In this document: in pieces, positions 49,713 through 58,297 of the stretch | Position numbering within the stretch: the first letter of the stretch is position 1 | Layout: every line of letters starts with the position of its first letter | From: Cellulomonas sp. 73-92 | GTDB taxonomy: Bacteria; Actinomycetota; Actinomycetes; Actinomycetales; Cellulomonadaceae | Length of the DNA stretch: 64,000 bases | Assembly: GCF_001898175.1 (NCBI RefSeq) | Contig: NZ_MKTH01000012.1 | Location: forward strand, 1-64,000 | Reading direction: 5' to 3' | Made by a program: the position numbers and the translations under genes | The notes under the pieces: generated by a model | Database searches by the model: none | Seen by the model: only the letters and a program-made list of their open reading frames with translations | Told to the model about the DNA's origin: nothing

Positions 49713-50230
49713 TCTGCCGCTTCCCTACGTCCCGCGGTGCCCGCTCCCCGTCCACATCGCGCCCCACCCGGCGTGCCGCCAAGGCCGGTCGCCGCGACGT
49801 TAGGACCTTCAGCGCCGCTGCTTGCCGCAGACTTTGGTCAGCGTATGGTCAGCGAGGCCTCGGAACCGGGTCACACGACGAACTACCCCCCTGTGTTTGC
49901 GCAGGTCAGCTTGTTATCCACAGACCAAGAGCGAACCCCTAAAGCGGGTGCCGGCGGTTCGAATCCGCTCAGGCGCACAGATCGGGTGTGTGGTTCCTCC
50001 TGATGTTGTTTGCGCAGTTCAGAGGGCGTACTGCACCGCCGCTGCGGTAGGGGAAGTGTCTGACTTGCCGGGTATCGGTCAGCGTGTGGTCAGAGGCTTG
50101 TCTCAGGAGTTGGACGGCCCGTCAAGGACGTGGACGGAAACCGACGGACGCCACCGCGTCTCTGTCTCTGGGCGCCGTTGTGCTGCCGGAACGAGCGGGC
50201 GACCGGCCGGTCGGCTCGTGGCCAGCGTGA
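49713..50230. other. Intergenic region with the right-hand att-like repeat
   Basis: No gene is seen. It contains the promoter side of the island operon (49713 onward), the tRNA 3'-half copy at 49938, and two copies of GGTCAGCGTRTGGTCAG at 49836-49852 and 50077-50093. It also holds two copies of TTTGCGCAG(G/T)TCAG near 49901 and 50009. The short repeats lie on either side of the tRNA copy. Confidence 0.7.
49938..50008 (+). repeat. Direct repeat, right copy (attR-like tRNA 3' half)
   Basis: This is the partner of 46959-47029 at a constant offset of 2979 bases. It holds the anticodon loop remainder, T arm and acceptor end of tRNA-Arg(CCT) but not the 5' half (ACCC precedes it instead of the D arm), so it cannot make a tRNA. 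Confidence 0.9.
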
Positions 50231-51187
50231 ATGACGGACAAGTCAGCGCTCCCACCTCATTGGCAAGCGCTGCGCCGCGCCGCCAACGTCAGGAGCAGGC
50301 CATACGGTGTGCTGATGGGCACCGTTCCCGTCCCCACCGTCATCGCCGGGTCATCTGCGCTCATTGCCGTGCTGTCGCTTAGCTGGGGCATCTGGTCGTG
50401 GCGCATGACCGGTTCGAGCATCCGTGTGCATGCATTTCTCTACCGGGATGTGCTACTCGTCCGAGCGTTCAATGCCGGGCGCACCGCAGACACTATCGAG
50501 CACCTCGTGCTTGGTGGTACGCGGGGCGGCCTTGGCGGGTATGACCTGACGGATCAGATCGGCGGCCCCGTACGCCTCGAAGTTGGCCAATCGGAGTGTT
50601 GGAGGCTCGACCCCAGTCAACTCCCGGCCGCGCGAGTACTGAGCGCCCGGCGTGGCTGGGACAACGTCTGGCTGCTGCTCGGTTCGATGCGGCAACGCCG
50701 TGTTGAAGTGCTACCCGTGCCGCATGCCCAGCCGCCGAGGGTGGGATGGAGGCTCGCACCCCGGCGGGCGCGCTGGTCTCGCTACACCCCCCTGGCAGCT
50801 GCTGCGGCATTGCTTGTTGCGCCGTCCGGCTGGACCACGGCGACGCGGGTTCTCATCACGGTCATGACCGCGATCGTCCTTGCGAGGCTGTACGGCTCGT
50901 TCGTCAGCGCGTCTTCCTCACGCCGCCTTCGAGTGGAGAGGTGGGCGACGGCGGCGGGTGTGGCCCTTGCGGTCATTCTTGCGACCGAAGCTGAACCAGG
51001 CGCGGAACCCAACGGATCGACGGCACAGTGGGCGACCGCCATCTACGGTCTCGGCGCCGCGCTCCTCGCCGTCCCAGGTGGCGTGTCCCGCCTGCGTGAA
51101 GAGGCGGCCCTCATCCGCCGCAGCGCCGGCCGGCGATTCGGGCGCCGTGCGAGGCGCCAGGACACAGTCGAGGTTGGTCCAAATTGA
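50231..51187 (+). CDS. Hypothetical membrane protein
   Basis: This protein of up to 318 aa has a membrane helix at about residues 33-57 (VPTVIAGSSALIAVLSLSWGIWSW), then a beta-rich domain (IRVHAFLYRDVLLVRAFNAG, DTIEHLVLGG, RLEVGQSECWRLDPS). Three further hydrophobic segments follow near 190-265, and the tail is basic (RRFGRRARR). I do not recognise the family. The ATG at 50231 has a poor ribosome site; an in-frame ATG at 50315 directly before the first helix may be the true start. It lies just outside the att-like repeat, in sequence less GC-rich than the core genome. Confidence 0.65.
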   Translation: MTDKSALPPHWQALRRAANVRSRPYGVLMGTVPVPTVIAGSSALIAVLSLSWGIWSWRMTGSSIRVHAFLYRDVLLVRAFNAGRTADTIEHLVLGGTRGGLGGYDLTDQIGGPVRLEVGQSECWRLDPSQLPAARVLSARRGWDNVWLLLGSMRQRRVEVLPVPHAQPPRVGWRLAPRRARWSRYTPLAAAAALLVAPSGWTTATRVLITVMTAIVLARLYGSFVSASSSRRLRVERWATAAGVALAVILATEAEPGAEPNGSTAQWATAIYGLGAALLAVPGGVSRLREEAALIRRSAGRRFGRRARRQDTVEVGPN

Positions 51188-51442
51188 CACCCAGCTGCGT
51201 CCGCAGATCGGCACAAGCGGTATGAACGGAACGAGACGCCGCCAATGCTGCTCAGGGGCAAGTACGGCTGAGCGCAGCCGCTTTGATCGCGGCCACGGCC
51301 CGAGGTGGGACTCGCGAGCCCCTGCGCCGTGCTGGCCCGAGACCCGTCCGTGCCCCAAGGATACGGAGTCGCTAACGACCGCCTCGCCCCGAGGATTCGG
51401 CTGGATGTCGATGTCCGCGCGAGCCGATGCAAGGGAATAGAG

Positions 51443-52108
51443 ATGACCGAGGTTGAACCGCCGGACGAGTACTACAAGGCGCTCGGCAGAATCGTTGCCA
51501 TGTCAGCCCGTTTGGAGCTTATGGTCTTGGAACTCGCCTTAGCGATCGAACTGGGGTCGGCGCCGCGCCATGCGCTCATTGACTACTTGCCGGACTATTC
51601 TCGGCCGGGAGCGATCCTCTCATACGCGAATCGAGTCGCACCGACACTGTCTGACCGTGCCTTGCGAGCCAACGTCCAGAGCTACCTAGAGCGTGTCGCC
51701 GATCTTCTCCTGGAGCGGCACGTGGCAACCCATGGCATCATCTCGTCCGCGATCGGCTTTGATCCTGGGGAAGAAGGTGGAGGGGGTGAGCGGCAATTCT
51801 GGGTGATTTTCGACGCAAAGACCAAAGCGATGCGCGAGATGTCGCTGAAACAGATGGGCACTCTCGCGGATTCCTTAGTTGGCGCCGAGCCGGAAGGCCG
51901 GAATCTGCGAGATATCATCGCCCCGCCCCCTGATCGAACCGCTCTCGGGCTGCTCACTCAGGAGCTCCTGCGGCGCCGCGCCGCGGGCGAAGATACGGCG
52001 GAGGTTGAGGCCCAGTTGCTCAACGATGCAGCTCGGCCCTCGGCACCTCGGCACAACTGGCAGTTCCGCGGCCCAACGGGCCAGCAGCAGAACCCAATTG
52101 CTGGCTGA
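51443..52108 (+). CDS. Small helical protein with HEPN-like RX4H motif
   Basis: This 221-aa soluble, mostly helical protein is not recognised by name. The first 100 residues resemble a HEPN fold: helix YKALGRIVAMSARLELMVLELAL, then helix NVQSYLERVADLLL leading into ERHVATHG with R92 and H97. RX4-6H is the RNase active-site motif of HEPN toxins and antiviral proteins. The rest (FWVIFDAKTKAMREMSL, LLTQELLRRRAAGED) is helical and charged. The ATG at 51443 has AAGGGA upstream. It follows the membrane protein after a 255-base gap with no gene. HEPN is a suggestion; such RxxxxH spacing can occur by chance. Confidence 0.6.
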   Translation: MTEVEPPDEYYKALGRIVAMSARLELMVLELALAIELGSAPRHALIDYLPDYSRPGAILSYANRVAPTLSDRALRANVQSYLERVADLLLERHVATHGIISSAIGFDPGEEGGGGERQFWVIFDAKTKAMREMSLKQMGTLADSLVGAEPEGRNLRDIIAPPPDRTALGLLTQELLRRRAAGEDTAEVEAQLLNDAARPSAPRHNWQFRGPTGQQQNPIAG

Positions 52109-52415
52109 CGATGTGGGTGGCCTCACCGGGTGTCTGCTCTCGCGGTTGACCACTCACGTACGGTCATCGGCCAGGCCTCCCCGTGCCAGTCGGTCGGCGA
52201 CGGCGGCGGTCGGCGGCGCTTCGAGCGCCCTCGGTCGCGCTCCATCAGAGCGGATACGTCCCTCAGACAAGACAGGCGGCGCCACTCCTCGCAGCTTGAG
52301 GTCGCCGCGCGGACGCCGCCCGAATGTCACGCTGGGCGGTTTCCCGCGTGGGTCGGCGCCGGCCGCACGCTGCCAGCCAAGGGACCGGCTGGAGCCTTGA
52401 CCGCTACGGCATCTG
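52109..52415. other. Gene-free gap between the accessory region and DUF2079
   Basis: I see no gene, RNA or clear hairpin here. Composition shifts from mixed to the GC-rich pattern of the core genome across this stretch, so it may hold the right edge of the accessory region. No third copy of the tRNA repeat is present. Confidence 0.5.
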
Positions 52416-53912
52416 TCAACCTGGCGCCTCTGAAAGGTCTGGCGGAACGCGAGGCCACGGACCGGGAACGAAGACCGCGACGTCGTAGTCGCGGAGGCCG
52501 GGTTGCTGGAGCCTGAGTGCTTCGCCGAGCAGGTGGTACTGGATCTCCGGGGCCTGGCTGGTGAACCAGTCCGTCTGCCGCCCCTGGGTGTGGGCGTCTT
52601 CCACGACGATGTAGTCGGGCTGCACCGGCCGGCCCGTGCTGTCGACGAAGTGCTCGTGCAGTCCGATCACGGTGGCGCGGTCGACGAGGTAGCTGGCGGC
52701 ACCGTCGGCCGCGGTGACGCGGGAGCCGTCGGGGATGATCCCGAGCACCGTGGTGATGTCGTGCTCGCACTCGCCGCAGCGGGATTCCTGCAGGCTGGCG
52801 AGCAGGCGCCCGACGGGTGCCCAGAACGACAGGACGACGGCTACGCCCAGGCCGGCCGCGAGGAGCCGACCGGTGAGCCGCTGCCGGTTCATGCGGCCGA
52901 GGGCGTCGGCGAGGGCGATCGCGCAGATGACGGTGATGGTGGCGTTGTAGTGGTACCCGGTGCCCCAGTAGGTCGCGTCGGGTGACGTCCATCTGGACAG
53001 CAGCGGCGGGATCACGCCGAGCATCAGCGGCGAGCGGAGGGCCAGCCCGAGGGTCGGCAGAAGGAGCACGACCAGCAGGCGTGGCGCCTGGCCGCTGCCG
53101 AAGGCGTGGCCGAGGTCCGTGACGGCCCGCGCGACGAAGCCTTGGCCGGCGGCGCTGGAGCTCCAGTACGTGTACCGCCCGTAGTACGAGATGGCGGGGA
53201 TGATCAGACCGACGATCAGGGCGAACGACCCGGCTCCGTAGAGTGCCGCGACGCCCGCCAGCCGGAGTCGGCGCCGCGCCAGCAGCACGAGGGCAAGCCC
53301 GAGCAGCAGGAAGAACGAGTCCTCCTTGACGAGCATGAGCGGCAGCGCCCACAACAGCGCCGACCGGTCGCGGCCCTCCAGCAGGCGCAGGTAGCACATC
53401 GCCACCAGCGGCAGGGCGAACGCGACCTCTTGGAGGTCGAACAGCGCCAGCCCCGGGGTGCCCCAGGCCAGCGCGTAGAGCGCGCCGACCAGCAGACCAG
53501 TGGCCTGCCCGAGCCGCCGCGTGACGGTGCGCGTGATGAGGAACGTGGTCAACCCGATGAGGGCCGCCTGCACGAGGGGGAGCACCCAGACGTGCGGCGC
53601 CAGCCAGTACGCGGGCGCGGCGAGCGCCACCACCGGGGAGAAGTGGTCGCCGAGCAAGTTGAAGCCGGAGACGGCCTTGATGGTGGACCACGGCAGGTGC
53701 CCGTGCGCGTACTCGCGCACCGCCTGGCCGAAGATCGCCAGGTCGATCCCGGCATCCATGTGGTGAAAGCGCGCGAGCGAGAGGGTCGAGTAGAGCCCGA
53801 AGGTGCCGGCGCCCAGCAGCAGCTCCGCTGTTGGCGGCTGCAGGCGACCGCGCCAGCCGGCGCGGAGCCCGGCCGGCGCAGGTGCGCCGGCCTGCAGCGC
53901 CACCGCTGCCAC
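52416..53912 (-). CDS. DUF2079 integral membrane protein
   Basis: This 498-aa protein has about ten membrane helices and the DUF2079 hallmarks SLARFHHMDAGIDLAIFGQAV near residue 48, LLGDHFSPVVALAAPAYWL near residue 88, LVKEDSFFLLLGLAL and YHYNATITVICAIALA. A cytoplasmic or extracellular C-terminal segment has PDYIVVEDAHTQGR. The family is related in architecture to membrane glycosyltransferases of the GT-C kind, but no activity is proven. GTG at 53912. It stands alone on the minus strand. Confidence 0.88.
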   Translation of the reverse strand: MAAVALQAGAPAPAGLRAGWRGRLQPPTAELLLGAGTFGLYSTLSLARFHHMDAGIDLAIFGQAVREYAHGHLPWSTIKAVSGFNLLGDHFSPVVALAAPAYWLAPHVWVLPLVQAALIGLTTFLITRTVTRRLGQATGLLVGALYALAWGTPGLALFDLQEVAFALPLVAMCYLRLLEGRDRSALLWALPLMLVKEDSFFLLLGLALVLLARRRLRLAGVAALYGAGSFALIVGLIIPAISYYGRYTYWSSSAAGQGFVARAVTDLGHAFGSGQAPRLLVVLLLPTLGLALRSPLMLGVIPPLLSRWTSPDATYWGTGYHYNATITVICAIALADALGRMNRQRLTGRLLAAGLGVAVVLSFWAPVGRLLASLQESRCGECEHDITTVLGIIPDGSRVTAADGAASYLVDRATVIGLHEHFVDSTGRPVQPDYIVVEDAHTQGRQTDWFTSQAPEIQYHLLGEALRLQQPGLRDYDVAVFVPGPWPRVPPDLSEAPG

Positions 53913-54061
53913 TGCTCAGTCGCCCCCGGCTCGCACCCGCCGACCGGCGAGCGCGTCTCGGCGAGGCTATCGACGGACGGTCGCCCCGAGAGGCGAATCG
54001 CCCTCGGTTGCAGCGGGCGTGCCGCGGCGAACTTCGGGCGGTGAGCGCCGGCCGTGGCGTG

Positions 54062-54721
54062 TCAGGGCAGCACGTGGCGGAACGCGATGTCGCCGAGCAC
54101 CGCTTCGGGGCTCGTCGTGTGGTCGTAGCCCCACAGGCCGTCGTCGTCGACCCACCAGTGCCCGGTGTCCAGCGCCCAGTGCCACCACCACACGCGCTCG
54201 GGCAGGGTCAGGGTGCCGACGTACAGGTCGTCGTGCGGGTCCCAGACACCGATGGGCGCTTCGGGGGAGTCGGGGTCGGCGCAATCGACGAAGGTGGTCC
54301 CGCCGCCGGTGAGCACCACCAGCCACCAGGGCCGGTACCACGAGGCATGGCCCGGCTGCTCGCTGTCCAGGGGAGACGCCCGGAGAGTGGCGGCGTGCTC
54401 GTGGCGGTCGGCCAGGTGCTCGACGTACCGCGTCGGCTCGGACGTCATCTCGTAGAGCTCGAGGGCCTGGGCGAACGCCTGGCGCAGCGGCAGGAAGAAC
54501 CGGTGCGGGACCAGGCCCCGGAGGCCGGGCATGGGCGCGTCGCCGTGGTCGCAGCCGTCGTGCCACATCCAGATCGCGGCGGCCTCCCCCGGGAGCCCGC
54601 CCTCGAACTCCGCGGCGAGCGCGTCGGCCTGCTCGCAGCTGATGCCCGGGCGCAGGCAGTCCACGGCCACCGACCCGAGGCCGCGCAGCCGGTCTTCCCA
54701 GCCGGCCAGTGCCGCCGTCAC
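54062..54721 (-). CDS. SMI1/KNR4-like protein
   Basis: This 219-aa soluble protein resembles the SMI1/KNR4 (SUKH) superfamily in its layout: LPGEAAAIWMWHDGCDHG near residue 44, a helix-strand core with RFFLPLRQAFAQAL, and WWLVVLTGGGTTFVDC followed by GVWDPHDDL. SUKH proteins are frequent immunity proteins against polymorphic toxins, but single chromosomal copies also occur. No toxin gene is next to it. GTG at 54721 with GGAG seven bases upstream; no ATG is available in frame. Confidence 0.7.
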   Translation of the reverse strand: MTAALAGWEDRLRGLGSVAVDCLRPGISCEQADALAAEFEGGLPGEAAAIWMWHDGCDHGDAPMPGLRGLVPHRFFLPLRQAFAQALELYEMTSEPTRYVEHLADRHEHAATLRASPLDSEQPGHASWYRPWWLVVLTGGGTTFVDCADPDSPEAPIGVWDPHDDLYVGTLTLPERVWWWHWALDTGHWWVDDDGLWGYDHTTSPEAVLGDIAFRHVLP

Positions 54722-54833
54722 GGACTCCGCGCTGATCTAGCACCCCCTGCGACTCTCGAGCGGCCCCACCGGCCTCATCGACACCGCTGCGGTCGGACCT
54801 GATCTCTCGCGGACGGCGCCGCCGACGGCTGGG

Positions 54834-55331
54834 TCAAGATTGCATCGCGCACGCCGTCGGGTCGAAGCCGACGTTGGTCGCTGACGCCGCCGGGTCGAGG
54901 CCGACGTTGATGCCGCCGACAGGGTTGCCGGACACCAGCACCCAGTACACGCCGTGGGCGTCGGTCGGTACCGCCAGGTGGACGGTGGCCGTGTGATCGG
55001 CGTCGTCGTTGACCTTCGTCGTGTCCGAGGCCACGACGGGCGCGCCCGCCGAGCAGGGGCCCCGGAGCTCCGCGGTGACCTGGGTGAGCACCGTGCGGGG
55101 CGGCCACGTCTCGCCGTTGAGGCTCGTGTCGTGACAGTCGTTGGGGTCCCAGAGGTACGTCAGAGGGATGGTGACGGTCTCGCCGGGCGCTGCGCTCGTC
55201 GGCACCTGTCCGCTGGGCCCGACGCACGACCCGCCGCCGCCGGTGCCGCCCGTCGCGACGCCGCAGCCGGCGAGCGCCGGCACCACGAGGCCGAGCGCCA
55301 CCATGGATCGAGCCGTGCGTGACCACCACAT
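54834..55331 (-). CDS. Putative lipoprotein
   Basis: This 165-aa exported protein has a signal peptide with basic start (MWWSRTARS), hydrophobic core and lipobox LAGC near residue 23, followed by a Gly/Thr-rich linker (GVATGGTGGGGS). The mature part is beta-rich with cysteines in SCVGPSG, NDCHDTS, GPCSAG and TACAMQS. I do not recognise the domain. ATG at 55331 is chosen because it opens the signal peptide; a longer frame to 55439 adds a stretch unlike a signal. Confidence 0.75.
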   Translation of the reverse strand: MWWSRTARSMVALGLVVPALAGCGVATGGTGGGGSCVGPSGQVPTSAAPGETVTIPLTYLWDPNDCHDTSLNGETWPPRTVLTQVTAELRGPCSAGAPVVASDTTKVNDDADHTATVHLAVPTDAHGVYWVLVSGNPVGGINVGLDPAASATNVGFDPTACAMQS

Positions 55332-55642
55332 GGAGCACCGCCCCCTTGCGGACTGCTCGTCGTCGGTGGCTCGAATCGTAGTAGTGCGCGCTCGGTCTGG
55401 CGCCTGATGGCCGAGGCAAAACACCTGGTCAGCGCGCATCGCAGGGGGCGTCGTCGTCGAGCGGCTCGATCCAGAGCGGCCATTCGGCGACCTGCGTGGC
55501 GTCTTCCTTTGCGACGCCGTGCTCGAGCGCGCGTCAGTGGACCCTCACGCGGCGAAGTGGGCGGCGTGGCCCGGATCGCCGCAGGCCGGGGCCTGTCCTG
55601 CTTCGCCGCTGCGCCGTCGAGAGCGTCGAGCTCCCGACGGCG
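55332..55642. other. Gene-free gap before the histidine kinase
   Basis: No gene or structured element is evident in these 311 bases. A plus-strand frame around 55440-55730 is open, but its composition and lack of a start site speak against a gene. Confidence 0.4.
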
Positions 55643-56881
55643 TCAGCCTCGTCCGACGGCCACCGCGGTCGGGCCGGGCCCGACAGACGCCGGAGGCGCG
55701 GCCGCCGGTCGGGGGAGATGGACCGTGACGGCTAACCCGCCGGAGTCGGGTGCGACGGCCGTCACCAATCCCGAATGGGCTGTGGTGATCGCATCGACGA
55801 TGGCCAGGCCGAGCCCGAATCCATCCGGGCCGGTGCGGTCGTGCAGGCGACGGAACGGCTCGAACAAGGCCCGGACCTCGCCGGCGGGAATGACCGCACC
55901 GGTGTTGGCGACCGTGACGACGACCCGGTCGGCGTCCTCGTCGGTCCGGGTGCTGATGGCGATGCGCCCGTCAGGCCGGTTGTAGCGGACCGCGTTGTCG
56001 ACGAGGTTCGTGACGAGCCGCTCGAGCAGCACCGGGTCGCCCGTCGTCCGCGCTGGCGCGAGCGACACGTCGACGTCGAGGCCCTCGTGCGAGACCGAGT
56101 CGACGACATCCTCGACCACCGTCGCGAGGTCCACCGGTTCGCGCGTGGTCAGCGCCTGATCGGTCCTCGCCAACGTGAGCAGCGCCTCGATGAGTGCCGT
56201 CGCACGGTTCGCCGCCTCCCGGACGTCGACAGCCATCGCGCCCAGCTCCTCGACCGTCGGCGACGGCTTGGCCAGCGCGACGTCCACCGACGTGCGGATG
56301 ACTGTCAGGGGCGTGCGCAGCTCGTGGCTCGCGTTGGCGATGAAGCGGCGCTGGCTGGCGAAGGACGCGTCCAGCCGCGCGAGCATCGCGTTGAACGTGT
56401 CGGCGAGCTCGTAGACCTCGTCGCGCGGGCCTTGCAGAGCGACGCGCTCGGAGAGGTTGGCGTCTGAGGCAGCGCGGGCTGCCGTGGTGATGCGCTGGAT
56501 GCGGCGGAGCACCCGCCCGACGACGAACCAGCTCGCGACGGCCATGAGCGCCGTCGCCGCGACCAGGGTGACCAGCGAGAACGTCAACAGGTGGCTGAGT
56601 GTCGTGTCGCTCTGGGTCTGCGCACCGAGCTGGACGCCGGCCTTGAAGGCGATCTGACACTTCTCGCGCAGGTTGGCGTCCGCGGTGGGGTCGTGCAGTG
56701 CCGTCCTGCACGCGGCGGCGAGGGCGTCCGAGCTGGTGGACCGCGCGATGGCCTTGCTCGCGGGCACGGTGCCCGCAACAAGGGCGTAGGTGGTCGCGAC
56801 GACGACGGCACCCGCGGCCGCGGACAGGGCCGTCGCCAGCAGCGTCAATCGGGCCCGGATCGTCAGGCGCCGGTGCCTCAT
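55643..56881 (-). CDS. Sensor histidine kinase
   Basis: This 412-aa kinase has TM1 at about 12-36, a short extracellular loop of about 60 residues with two Cys (C58, C75), TM2 at about 98-122, HAMP to about 175, and the phosphoacceptor H186 in NASHELRTPL. The N box is LVTNLVDNAVRYNRP, and the G boxes are VANTGAVIP and GFGLGLAI. The small sensor loop suits recognition of a compound at the membrane, as in bacitracin-type sensors. The ATG at 56881 overlaps the regulator stop (ATGA). It faces away from the export operon at 57671. Confidence 0.92.
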   Translation of the reverse strand: MRHRRLTIRARLTLLATALSAAAGAVVVATTYALVAGTVPASKAIARSTSSDALAAACRTALHDPTADANLREKCQIAFKAGVQLGAQTQSDTTLSHLLTFSLVTLVAATALMAVASWFVVGRVLRRIQRITTAARAASDANLSERVALQGPRDEVYELADTFNAMLARLDASFASQRRFIANASHELRTPLTVIRTSVDVALAKPSPTVEELGAMAVDVREAANRATALIEALLTLARTDQALTTREPVDLATVVEDVVDSVSHEGLDVDVSLAPARTTGDPVLLERLVTNLVDNAVRYNRPDGRIAISTRTDEDADRVVVTVANTGAVIPAGEVRALFEPFRRLHDRTGPDGFGLGLAIVDAITTAHSGLVTAVAPDSGGLAVTVHLPRPAAAPPASVGPGPTAVAVGRG

Positions 56882-57528
56882 AGCCGGTACCCCTTGCCGG
56901 TGACGGTCACAATCAACGGTGGTTCGCCGAGCTTGCGGCGGAGCCTGGCCATGGTGACCGAAACGATGTTGCTGAACGGGTCGATGGTCGAGTCCCACAC
57001 CCTCTCGAGCAGCTCCTCGGCGCTGATGACCCGGCCGTCGGACGACGCGAGCAGCTCAAGGATGCCGAACTCCTTGCGGGTCAGATAGAGGAGCTGGTCG
57101 GCCCGGGTCGCGCGGTGCCGCGCTCGGTCCACACTCAGGTCGCCGACGCGCACGATCGGCGGAGTCGATGGCTCGCGCCGCCCGAGTGCCCTGATCCGCG
57201 CGACAAGCTCGTAGAACGCGAAGGGCTTGCCGAGGTAGTCGTCGGCGCCGAGATCGAGGCCTGCGACTCGGTCGTCGACCTCCGTCGCCGCAGTGAGCAT
57301 GAGGATCCGCGTCGGTGCACCGCTCGCGACGAGCGTGCGGCAGACTGCGTCGCCGTGCACGACCGGCAGGTCACGGTCCAGCACGATCACGTCATAGGTG
57401 ACGGTCGTGGCGCTCTCGAGGGCGGCGCCGCCGTCGTGCACGACGTCGACCGCCATGCCCGCGTCCCGCAGACCCTCAGCGATGCGCTCCGCCAACGTCA
57501 CGTGGTCTTCCACCACCAGGACCCGCAT
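56878..57528 (-). CDS. OmpR-family response regulator
   Basis: This 216-aa protein has a receiver domain with D51 in VIVLDRDLP and Lys in YLGKPFAF, and a winged helix with LYLTRKEFGILELLAS and the wing IVTVTGKGYRL. The DR rather than DV or DM after the acceptor Asp is seen in CutR-type regulators. ATG at 57528 or 57537 (three extra residues); no strong ribosome site. It is coupled to its kinase. The 143-base gap to the divergent export operon probably contains its binding site: TGACA...TGTCA around 57557-57594 encloses CCTGC/GCAGG. Confidence 0.92.
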   Translation of the reverse strand: MRVLVVEDHVTLAERIAEGLRDAGMAVDVVHDGGAALESATTVTYDVIVLDRDLPVVHGDAVCRTLVASGAPTRILMLTAATEVDDRVAGLDLGADDYLGKPFAFYELVARIRALGRREPSTPPIVRVGDLSVDRARHRATRADQLLYLTRKEFGILELLASSDGRVISAEELLERVWDSTIDPFSNIVSVTMARLRRKLGEPPLIVTVTGKGYRL

Positions 57529-57670
57529 GCGACCCATGGTGCGCCGGGACAGATGACATTCCTGCGACACGGCAGGTAGCGACGGTGTCACCGGCCCCTG
57601 CGTAGACCTGGGCGCACCGCCCGCTGGGTGGGTGGGTGCGGAAGTCCACACGATCCACGGAGGTGTCCCG

Positions 57671-58297
57671 GTGAAGATCCGAACGTCGGTCCTCGTGCTG
57701 GCGAGCATCGGCCTGCTCGCCGCGTGCACGGCGGCACCCCCCGGCCCGAGCGTGCCAAGCCTGGCCGCGAACGGCTCCTCGACCGGCCCGGCGAGCGCTG
57801 TCGGCTCGGGCGGCGACCGGACGGCAGCCCTGCACGCGGCCGCCGAGTGCATCCGCCAGCACGGGGTGCCGACGTACCAGGACCCGGTGCTCGACGCCAA
57901 CGGCCACGTCTACACCGACAGCCGCAGCATCATGGACGCCGGTCAGGCCGCGGGCGACAAGTCCGACATCCAGACCGGGCTCATGGCGGCGTGCGGGACG
58001 CTCATCACCGCCGCCGGGCTCCAGCCCGCGGACGAGCCGCCCGCGCCGCCCGCGCTCATCGAGGCGGGCGTCAAGGCCGCGGAGTGCCTGCGTGCGAACG
58101 GACTGCCGAACTACACCGACCCCACGGCGTCGACGCCATTCGTCCCGGGACACGGCTTCAGCATCCCGGGCGACGCGCTGCCGAACACGGGCGCGGGCAA
58201 GTCCGACCCGACCGTGCAGCGGGCGTTCGCGGCGTGCCGCACGCAGCTCGACGCGGCGATTGCCCAGTCCAGCCTCACGGCCCTCGCACATGACTAG
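57671..58297 (+). CDS. Putative lipoprotein of the export operon
   Basis: This 208-aa protein has a signal peptide with lipobox LLAAC near residue 19, followed by a Pro/Ser/Gly linker. Two related halves each carry a Cys/helix motif: HAAAECIRQHGVPTYQDP with LMAACGTLI, and KAAECLRANGLPNYTDP with FAACRTQL. This internal repeat suggests a duplicated small domain with paired cysteines. GTG at 57671 with GGAGG upstream. It overlaps the adaptor gene by eight bases, so it is part of the export operon. Similar lipoproteins often sit with such ABC systems; its role could be substrate capture. Confidence 0.8.
   Translation: MKIRTSVLVLASIGLLAACTAAPPGPSVPSLAANGSSTGPASAVGSGGDRTAALHAAAECIRQHGVPTYQDPVLDANGHVYTDSRSIMDAGQAAGDKSDIQTGLMAACGTLITAAGLQPADEPPAPPALIEAGVKAAECLRANGLPNYTDPTASTPFVPGHGFSIPGDALPNTGAGKSDPTVQRAFAACRTQLDAAIAQSSLTALAHD

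Larger units (their letters stand above)
46959..49978. mobile_element. Small genomic island integrated at tRNA-Arg(CCT)
   Basis: The 3' half of the tRNA (46959-46999) recurs at 49938-49978 with one mismatch. The segment between carries an IS481-like fragment, a noncoding decayed stretch and a two-gene operon of unknown function, and is visibly richer in A/T than its neighbours. No integrase gene remains, so it is a remnant or is mobilised in trans. An intact tRNA at the left and a 3'-half copy at the right is the layout produced when an element brings its own tRNA end. Confidence 0.75.

Noticed and set aside
49938..49978. A second tRNA-Arg gene
   Set aside because: Only the anticodon-loop remainder, T arm and acceptor end are present; the 5' acceptor strand and D arm are missing, so no cloverleaf can form.
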